This document shows positions 58,001 through 64,000 of a stretch of 64,000 nucleotides of DNA, piece by piece. Source of the stretch: Paguma larvata. Its lineage: Eukaryota > Chordata > Mammalia > Carnivora > Viverridae. Made by a program: the position numbers and the translations under genes. The notes beneath the pieces were generated by a model. That model was not told where the DNA came from, ran no database searches, and saw only the letters and a list, made by a program, of their open reading frames with translations. Every line of letters begins with the position of its first letter. The first letter of the stretch is position 1. The stretch lies in the NCBI GenBank assembly GCA_030068075.1, contig CM057839.1, positions 50,248,960 to 50,312,959 of the forward strand, read 5' to 3'.

Positions 58001-58389
58001 ACGGGAGGCCCTCTCTCTCCCCTGCCCAGCAGCTGCCAAATCCTAGATTCTTTGTGGGCATCTCTTCCATTCTTGCCTCCTTCCCAGACCCGCTGTGCCA
58101 TGCTGACAAGCACTTCCTTCCGCTGCAGCGGGACCCATCCAGTCTCCCTTGGTCCAGGAAACCTCCGTTCCTCCCAGGCACCCTCACACACAGTTGCTCC
58201 CCAGCACAAGACTCTGCACAAAGCTAGAACTCAATGTGAATTAATGAAGCCTGGCTCCTGATGAGGCCCTATGTCATCCTGGTAGTGGCAGATGGTATTT
58301 CCAAAAGTGAAAAAATACTCTCCCTGTTCTGCTTTTTAAAAATATGTATTTTTTTGTTATTCCTTTGGACATAATGTTTTTGAGGTAGG

Positions 58390-58413
58390 GTGTGTGTGTG
58401 TGTGTGTGTGTGT
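58390..58413. repeat. (TG)n microsatellite
   Basis: About twelve TG units, then TACGGCGCGC. Roughly 770 bases upstream of the CNMD ATG. Confidence 0.95.
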
Positions 58414-58850
58414 GTACGGCGCGCACTGTCATTGTTGATTTGCTTGTTCTTTAACTTACTTACTCAACCAAATAGAATGCACTCTTATTCTGGTCTCCCC
58501 CAGCCCCTTCTGCTTGGCTTTCACTTTTGCTGCCGCTCGACCCTCCTCCTAGACCTTCTCCCAGACCTCCTAGAGACACGGGTGACAAGGGCCACCTCCA
58601 AGGCCCTACTCCATGCTCTAGTCTCAGGGGCCCTCCAGCAATGCCAGACTCTGCTCTCCACTCTGTCCTGTTCCACCAGCGCCCAGCGCACACAAGGGCA
58701 GGAAATGGCCCTCCAGCCGGGTATCACAGTGGAGTCCTCTGACATTTCAGGAGATCCTTGGATAGTAAAAAGAGTCCTCACATTTTCACATTTCTTGGGA
58801 TCACAGGACTCAGCATCCCCCGCCTAACCATTCCTCCCCATCTGCATTCA

Positions 58851-58862
58851 CCCCCCCCCCCC
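58851..58862. repeat. Homopolymer run of 12 C
   Basis: Uninterrupted C-run about 300 bases upstream of the CNMD start codon, at the edge of the CpG island. Confidence 0.9.
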
Positions 58863-58899
58863 GTGACACACTCAGGGTGTATTCTGAGGGGGGTGGACT

Positions 58900-59163
58900 G
58901 GGGGACAGTAGACAGGAGAGAGCGGGAAGGGGGGCGGCCAGAATGCAGGACGAGCTCACACTGCTGCTGAGGGGGAGAGGGAAGGGAGGAGAGAGGTGAG
59001 GCGCTGGAAGGGGTGGGGACCGCGGGGCTGGCCCGGGCGGGACAGGGCACGGTGTGTGCACGCGCGTGTGCGCGGCGCTGAAATGCCCGGCACTTCGGGG
59101 CAGCCGGACAGAGCCCAGGGCGCGCACGGAGCCTCCCAGCGTCTCGCTCCTCCGGCCACAGCC
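58900..59163 (+). promoter_or_regulatory. CNMD: CNMD promoter and 5' UTR, CpG island, TATA-less
   Basis: GC content and CpG density rise sharply from about 58.9 kb and stay high to about 59.95 kb. Sp-type GC boxes are visible near 58931-58937 and 59034-59041. I see no TATA box at a useful distance from the ATG, so transcription probably starts at dispersed sites. The CNMD core promoter is reported, from memory, to be GC-rich, Sp3-bound and controlled by DNA methylation, which fits this sequence. A 23-base alternating purine-pyrimidine tract is at 59052-59074. The exact transcription start cannot be read from the sequence. Confidence 0.7.
59052..59074. repeat. 23-base alternating purine-pyrimidine tract in the CNMD leader
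   Basis: Perfect alternation of GT/GC steps with a GCACGCGCG centre, 90 bases upstream of the ATG. GC-rich alternating tracts are the best natural Z-DNA formers. Confidence 0.9.
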
Positions 59164-59235
59164 ATGACAGAAAACTCCGACAAAGTTCCCATCGCCCTAG
59201 TGGGGCCTGACGACGTCGAGTTTTGCAGTCCCCCG
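59164..59235 (+). CDS. CNMD: CNMD (chondromodulin) coding exon 1, residues 1-24
   Basis: First coding exon of chondromodulin, a type II membrane glycoprotein precursor made mainly in cartilage. Its furin-released C-terminal part is known as an angiogenesis inhibitor and chondrocyte growth modulator. The 24 codons translate to a peptide beginning MTENSDKVPIALVGPDDVEF, which I recognise as the mammalian CNMD N-terminus. The start ATG has G at -3 and A at +4. The exon ends after a proline codon and is followed at once by a GTGAGT donor, so the junction is phase 0. The frame is open upstream as well, but family knowledge places the start here. This segment is cytosolic. The exon lies in a CpG-rich block, with 403 bases to exon 2. 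Confidence 0.96.
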
Positions 59236-59638
59236 GTGAGTACGGCTCCAGATCCCCCGTCTCGCTGCCGGGTCAGTGGACTCGAAGGGCCGGGCCTTTG
59301 TGCGGGTGTCTGGATCCACTGCACGGAGTCAGGGCTTTGTGCCACGGAATATGCACGCGCACGTGTGCAGGGGGCTCGGGATCCGCAGACCGGTGGGAAG
59401 GGGACGGTGGGACGGGACCCTGGAGCGAGAGTCCTGTGGCCGGTGGAGGGTGCGGATTCGCGCGGCGATGGCCCTGCTCCGCAAAAGTTTGCACATCCAA
59501 GCCTGAGTTCGAGGGACCTCTGGGAGGGAGCGCGGAGAAAGGAGGCGCGCCGTCTCCCACCCCAGCCCCGAGTCCCGGCGGGGAGGAGGGAGGTCGCGGC
59601 ACGGAGGTGACCGGTCCCTCCCCGGCCCCCGCCCGCAG
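59236..59638 (+). other. CNMD: CNMD intron 1
   Basis: 403-base intron between coding exons 1 and 2, with GT-AG ends (GTGAGT donor, CCCGCAG acceptor). It is GC-rich and CpG-rich throughout, so the CpG island spans exon 1, this intron and exon 2. The exon 1 frame stays open until about 59608. Its length is 3n+1, so retention would shift the exon 2 frame. A 21-base alternating purine-pyrimidine tract lies at 59349-59369. No repeat was recognised. Confidence 0.9.
59349..59369. repeat. 21-base alternating purine-pyrimidine tract in CNMD intron 1
   Basis: ATATGCACGCGCACGTGTGC plus A, perfect alternation, 113 bases after the exon 1 donor. Confidence 0.9.
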
Positions 59639-59779
59639 GCGTACGCCACGGTGACTGTGAAGCCCTCCAGCCCCGCGCGGCTGCTCAAGGTCGGAGCTGT
59701 GGTCCTCATTTCGGGGGCGGTGCTGCTGCTCTTCGGGGCCATCGGGGCCTTCTACTTCTGGAAGGGGAGCGACAATCAC
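59639..59779 (+). CDS. CNMD: CNMD (chondromodulin) coding exon 2, residues 25-71, membrane anchor
   Basis: Second coding exon, 141 bases or 47 codons, beginning AYATVTVKPSS. A pyrimidine-rich tract ending CCCGCAG precedes it and a GTAAGT donor follows, so both junctions are phase 0. Residues about 42-65 form one hydrophobic helix (Val, Leu, Ile, Ala, Gly, Phe) preceded by Arg38 and Lys41. This is the positive-inside pattern of a type II signal anchor. After the helix the chain continues WKGSDNH, the start of the lumenal stalk. The BRICHOS chaperone-like domain, the furin site and the cysteine-rich mature domain known for this family should be encoded by later exons outside the window. I searched the rest of the window for exon 3 by eye and did not find it. 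Confidence 0.96.
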
Positions 59780-60129
59780 GTAAGTCCTGAGGGCGTCGCG
59801 CAGGGGTGCGGACCCGAGTCAGGGTGCATGGGGCCTGGAGGCGCGCGGGGCGGCGGGGTCCTGGCTGTCACCCGCACGTTCCCCTCTAGGTGGAGCCAGA
59901 GCGCCGGGCCGGAGGGGCCCGCTCGCCGCCGCTCGCGCTTTCCTCTGGGTCCCTCCGGGCACCTTCTCCCTTCTTCCCTCCCGCACCGTCGCGCCGCTCT
60001 CTGCTCTTGGCAACTTGGTAGAAACGCAAGTCAGGGTTTTAACGGAGAATATTAAAAGGTAGAGTAGCGGGAAAATCCATGGACAGTTAGGGGAAAGCCG
60101 TTTTTTGCGGATCTCAGCCGGGCGCTTGC

Positions 60130-60215
60130 AGTCGTGTGACTGCAGGTGAGGCGTGGCACCTCTCTGGCCTCATCCTTGGGGAAGAAATGGCATTCAATGA
60201 TCTCTGAGGCCTCTC
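60130..60215 (+). mobile_element. Possible MIR fragment, sense
   Basis: GCACCTCTCTGGCCTCATCC and the spacing to CAATGATCTCTGAGGCC fit a decayed MIR 3' half. Confidence 0.4.
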
Positions 60216-60259
60216 TCAGCTAAGAAAGGTTGTGACTCTAAGAACCTAGGATAAAGATC

Positions 60260-62438
60260 GTGGAGGAATATTCAGACCCACTATTGGGGATGAATGTGAA
60301 CTTTCAGGAGTTTTTGTCTGTTTACTGCGCGTGACCTATCCATAAATGCTCCCTTCTGTCTTGCCCTAAGGAAGAGAAATGGTCTAACTTCCTTAAAGGT
60401 GTCAAATCTCTTTAAAAATCAATTCTGGCCTAGTCACGTGCGATTTAACGGTAACTGTTTCACTAACTGCGGTCCCACTTCCTTTGTATGTTACTGTTTA
60501 TTTTAAAGCTCCACCATCTCTCAAGGAGTATAAAAACTGCTTCTAGATTGGGCGGAATTCCAGGGTGTTCTCTCAATACCCTGAATTTTGTTCACCTATG
60601 TAAAAGGGGGCATTTTATCTTGATGACCGTTGCCAGGCCTGGTATAAGCTTATTTCAACTAATGGAAAAGAATTCCATCTCCAGGGTGCACACAAAGGGC
60701 TGTTTCTTAATCACTTCCCTCAGAGGATCTGTGGCTGCTGTTTGCGGGGGACCCCCTCCCCAGCATGAAATTCAAAGCATGAACGAATTCTAGTACTTAG
60801 AGAAAATGGTGCTGAAAGCAATTCAACCATTTTACACATCACATCTTCCGCAGCCACTGCATAATTTGTATTTTTAACTCAAATGCCTACTGTAGATAAT
60901 CATGCCATTTAGCGTTGAGTCTGTTTTAGAGACTATATCAAATTTACAAGCATCGATTTGTAAGATCAGAATTGCACAGTATTTTTGTGTATATTTGAAA
61001 AGTGCCTTAATGTATTTGTATTTTAAATAGGGAAGTGAGGCCAGATGCTCATGTTTGAAAGCAGCAAATCAGAACAGGAGAACAATTTCAAGATTTACAT
61101 CTCCATTAATAGCAGGGTTTCAATTGTCAACCCTTGGGAAATTGTATGGCATTCGAATGTAAAAGCTGTCTTTTCGATGACAGAACCTCAGTGGTACAGG
61201 TCATTTGGAGATAAAAATAGCTTTGCTTGTTGAAGGGTAAAGATTTTAGACATGATGTATATTAAAATGAATACCATTTGGCATTTAATTATTCAAGGCA
61301 AACACAACTAACTGACAAGCTTCTAAGAAGAGAGACTGAATGATCATCCTGACTGAGTAGGGCTCCCTCTTTTCATCTTCTACTTTACCACAAGAGTCTG
61401 GTCCAAGAGAGCAGTATTAAATTCTAAGAATACAGAGGAATGAGGAATCACATTTTCTGGCCAGCAGTCGAAGTTATTGCTATTTCCTCTACAGGCAGAA
61501 GAATGAAGAAAACCGAGTTAGATTTTTTTTTCTACTCCCGAAATATTTGGTGCCGATCTATATCACTCAAGTCTGAAAAACAAATCACAAAATAGGAAAA
61601 AGAGTACGTTTGGCACCATCTCTGCATAGCACGGGCACAGGGCTGCTTTCCCTGAAGGTGTAAGTAGCCCAGACAAAATGTAATCCAAAAAGGTAAGTCT
61701 CTGTCAAACAAAGAGACATTCCCTCACCAAATGGACTGCCCGCTCTTTGGGGATTATTCATGCCTCTGCTCGTGTATATTAGTTTATAGAGGAGAACCAG
61801 CTGGAATTCCCCTCCTATTCCTTTCATATGGGTAAATCCCCTTAGGACAGGTTTACTGGAAGTCAGCTGCAGGACTGGAGAAATATCAGAGTGCTAATAA
61901 CTGGGGGACAAGTGACTGGGCTCAAATATTGAAGCCATGTCTCACCCACATTATCGTAAATGGAACAGGCATTGAAATCTGGGATAGTCCCACCAATAGG
62001 AGATATCTGACCGTCCTACCCTGCGGGATGAGGGGATGAGATCGTTGCTTGGGGCCTTTATTCTCAGACTGATTTTTCTAGATATTGTCCCACAGGTTAG
62101 GTAATTCATCTTACAGAACCCAGGCTTCATTAGAAACTCATTAGCAAATATTCTTGGCTGTAAAAGGCACCATATTGAGCAGAATTTTGGCAAACAATAA
62201 GCTTCACTGTGCTTAGAAAATAGCCTTAGGTGCCCACAGCTCCATTGGCTCAGAGCAGACAAGGTGATTACTCCCCCACCAGCCCAGCCTCCTTCTGACG
62301 TTAGGGCCCAGTGCTCTGGAAATAACTTTGGACTGTTTCCCCTCCCACCATTCCCTTCAAGAGAGCACAGACCTCCCACTACTACCCCGTGGAGACAGTG
62401 TGCTCCACTGTCATAAAGAATAGGCTAAAGCTACATTA
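60260..62438. other. Unique sequence in CNMD intron 2
   Basis: No repeat recognised across 2.2 kb, the longest such stretch near the gene. 60880-61330 is AT-rich with TAAT and AATTATT words, CAATTGTC and GGATTTAC-like words. It is a candidate intronic enhancer on texture alone. Confidence 0.35.
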
Positions 62439-62454
62439 CAAATGATGCAATACC

Positions 62455-62665
62455 CAGGCACCTGGGGGGCTCCGTCGGTCTAGCGTCCCAACTCTTGATT
62501 TTGGCAGAGGTCATGATCTCATGGTTCATGAGTTCAAGCCCTATGTGAGGCTCGGTGTGGAGGGCAGAGCCTACTTGGGTTTCTCTCTCCCTCTCTCTCT
62601 GCCTTCCCCCGCCAGCAATAAAGTAATCAATTAACCTAAATAAATAAATAAGAAAACTTCTTAAA
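62455..62665 (+). mobile_element. CAN-SINE, copy 23, in CNMD intron 2
   Basis: GGCACCTGGGGGGCTCCGTC head, GTCATGATCTCATGGTTC, CT-rich linker, AAATAAATAAATAAG tail. Perfect 15-bp target duplications AAATGATGCAATACC at 62440-62454 and 62666-62680. Same orientation as the gene. Confidence 0.95.
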
Positions 62666-62871
62666 AAATGATGCAATACCTATACCTAGTTAGGGAGCTT
62701 CGCTGACACAAAGGTGGCGGGGTGACGGTGGAGGAAAGTAAAATCAGGGCCACTAACTGCTCTTCCAGTGTTATAATTTTGTCTCCTTAAGATCTGCTAA
62801 GAACTTAGAAACTGTTCATTTCTGAAATCTTGCATTGCCTTACTAGTAAAAGCTTATGTGCAATGCTTTCC

Positions 62872-62904
<33 letters not shown>
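62872..62904. repeat. (CT)n(CA)n compound microsatellite
   Basis: CTCTCT run passing into CACACA. Likely polymorphic. Confidence 0.95.
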
Positions 62905-62905
<1 letters not shown>

Positions 62906-63586
62906 GCCTCTTATTGCATGAGTGAAGGATGCTTGTGGCAGGAACTCCCGCAAATATTGCCTGCCATACTCCTTTGGACAGTCGTCCTTAGCCCGTGTGA
63001 ACAGTGGCTGCTCAGAGAGCACAGGGACAGAACAGAGCCTGCTTTCTAAACCTTCCCTGCAGAAAGCACAGGCCCAGCCAAAGAAAACAGGTTTCCCAAA
63101 CTGGGCTGATCAGAAGGACCACCTGAGACGCAATGTGGACGCAGGCTGGTGGGCTCTGCTCCAGCTCTGCTAAATCAGAAACTTCAGAAGTGGTTCTTAG
63201 GATCAGGCAACCCAGAGGACAGTGTGCTGCAGGGATCGAGGCTCGCCAGGACAGAAGGCAGGGCACTGACACACGGTTGGCTGAAACCGCGTGCCTGAAT
63301 GAAGGCCAGTGCCTGAAAGGGTACTGGCTAGCCAAGCCATTTCTACATTTCTGCTGGAAAAATAAAACTGTGCTCCGTGGGTCTTGTGATAATGAGTTTT
63401 CTACAAGTAATGATCCCATAATAACAGATACTTCTTCCAGTGTTTGTCCATGGAGCAGTCTTTCTTCATAATGAGGGAGAAAATCGGACTTGAATTGAAT
63501 CTGTGCTATTTGCAGTTCTGACCTACCGACCTGACAGTAAATACCAAGTGTCTCTCATCAGTTCTTAGTCCTTCCTCTTTAAAGAT

Positions 63587-63655
63587 TTTATATCTTGTAT
63601 ATTATATATAAGATATATATGTGTATATACACACACGTACACACACACACATATG
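63587..63655. repeat. TA/TG/CA compound simple repeat
   Basis: TATATTATATATAAGATATA, TGTGTATATAC and CACACACGTACACACAC in succession. Source of the spurious minus-strand frames here. Confidence 0.9.
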
Positions 63656-63657
63656 CT

Positions 63658-63753
63658 CCTAAGCCAGAAAAATAAAGAGGAAAGAAGGGGGAAAAGAAGA
63701 GAAGGGGAGAGGAACGGAGGGAAGGGGAGGAGAGGGAAGGGAAGGGAAGACAA
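63658..63753. repeat. Polypurine (GGGAA-rich) tract
   Basis: Nearly all A/G for about 95 bases with repeated GGGAAGGG units near the end. Triplex-prone low-complexity DNA. Confidence 0.9.
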
Positions 63754-63901
63754 GACCCACCCACTACCCCACAACACAGAGAAAGTTCTAGGAGGGCAGC
63801 AGCGCACTGAGCAGGAGCAGTGTGTGAAATATTTTTTAAGTTAGTGTACGAACAGATATCTAAACAGAGAGCACTTTGGACCATCTAATTTAGTCATAAA
63901 C

Positions 63902-63935
63902 TAAATATATATATATTTCAATATATATATATTTA
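63902..63935. repeat. AT palindrome, 14-bp arms
   Basis: Arms TAAATATATATATA and TATATATATATTTA around a 6-base loop. Sits 25 bases before the L1 5' end. Could extrude as a cruciform. Confidence 0.88.
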
Positions 63936-63960
63936 AGATCTTAGAAATCCAAAACACAAG

Positions 63961-64000
63961 GGGGGAGGGGCAAGATGGTGGAGCAGCATGGAAGTTTTTT
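63961..64000 (+). mobile_element. L1 retrotransposon, 5' terminus (continues beyond window)
   Basis: The final 40 bases begin with a G-run, then GGGGCAAGATGGTGGAGCAG and GGAAG plus a T-run. This is the start of the 5' UTR of carnivore L1 elements. Most L1 copies are 5'-truncated, so an intact start means this copy may be full length (6 kb or more). CAAGATGG resembles the YY1-type initiator near the start of mammalian L1 5' UTRs. It sits in CNMD intron 2 in the same orientation as the gene. Confidence 0.8.

Larger units (their letters stand above)
58010..58900. other. CNMD upstream region, no recognised repeat
   Basis: Proximal upstream DNA of CNMD with a (TG)n tract at 58390-58413 followed by GGCGCGC, and a C12 run at 58851-58862. 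No gene recognised; open frames on both strands are short and inconsistent. Confidence 0.4.
59780..64000 (+). other. CNMD: CNMD intron 2, 5' part (continues beyond window)
   Basis: Starts with GTAAGT and has no recognisable acceptor plus exon 3 before the window ends, so the intron exceeds 4.2 kb. The first 200 bases are still CpG-rich. A weak MIR-like stretch lies at 60130-60215. About 60260-62440 shows no repeat I recognise and is a candidate for intronic regulatory DNA. A sense CAN-SINE (62455-62665), microsatellites (62872-62904, 63587-63655), a purine tract (63658-63753), an AT palindrome (63902-63935) and an L1 5' end (63961) follow. Confidence 0.85.

Noticed and set aside
58996..59610. 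204-codon + frame taken as a separate gene
   Set aside because: It contains CNMD exon 1 in frame and merely reads into intron 1; the GT donor and exon 2 show the real structure.
59273..59779. 168- and 137-codon minus-strand frames across CNMD exons 1-2
   Set aside because: Antisense shadows of CpG-rich DNA; stop codons are scarce in such sequence by composition alone.
60000..63960. CNMD exon 3
   Set aside because: I looked for the coding text that follows residue 71 in this family, with flanking AG and GT, and found none, so it should lie beyond the window.
1..64000. CRISPR array, bacterial operon or phage-like system
   Set aside because: The window is a mammalian repeat-rich locus; no regular short repeats with spacers, ribosome binding sites or clustered bacterial-type genes are present.

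Overview
This is mammalian nuclear DNA, most likely from a carnivore and probably a cat-family species. The main evidence is 23 copies of a tRNA-Lys-derived CAN-SINE (box A GGTGGCTCAGT, box B GGTTCGAGCCC, CT-rich linker, tail AATAAATAAAC). Near-consensus carnivore L1 sequence and old mammalian MIR, L2, MLT1/MLT2 and MER5A repeats support this. The species call is inference from repeat style.

The only protein-coding gene I can support is the 5' part of CNMD (chondromodulin, formerly LECT1), on the + strand near the right end. Coding exon 1 (59164-59235) and exon 2 (59639-59779) join in phase 0 to give the first 71 residues: a cytosolic N-terminus followed by a signal-anchor membrane helix. Intron 2 runs off the window, so the BRICHOS domain and the mature antiangiogenic domain lie outside. 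The gene starts in a GC-rich, CpG-rich, TATA-less promoter at about 58.9-59.9 kb. From human gene order (recalled), bases 1-58900 would be the intergenic interval between PCDH8 and CNMD.

Layout. 1-5 kb: SINEs, a pair of small tandem duplications, a 5'-truncated antisense L1 and L2/MIR remains. 5.1-5.7 kb: antisense solo retroviral LTR. 6-15 kb: unique sequence, MIRs and an old L1 tail. 15-18 kb: an MLT1 LTR split by a SINE, a MIR, then a second antisense solo LTR with a 4-bp target duplication. 18-27 kb: mostly unique sequence, with an old DNA-transposon remnant. 27-29.5 kb: MER5A, two SINEs and an old L1 that carries another L1's 5' region inside it. 30-40 kb: MLT2 and MLT1-like LTRs, L1, L2 and MIR. 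41-43.2 kb: a 157-bp direct repeat flanking an L1 tail and two SINEs. 43-54 kb: SINEs, MIR, L2, an MLT1 LTR and unique stretches with enhancer-like motif clusters. 54-58 kb: L1, MLT2 and L2 remains. 58.9-64 kb: CNMD promoter, two exons and the start of intron 2. The last 40 bases are the 5' terminus of an L1 in the same orientation as CNMD.

Other open reading frames (up to 243 codons) look like chance frames in repeats, microsatellites or GC-rich DNA. I saw no tRNA, rRNA or CRISPR feature and no coherent undescribed gene system. The points most worth following are the L1 5' end in CNMD intron 2, the open in-frame leader upstream of the CNMD start codon, three alternating purine-pyrimidine tracts around exon 1, the L1-within-L1 arrangement, the two solo LTRs with target duplications, and the unexplained direct and tandem duplications.
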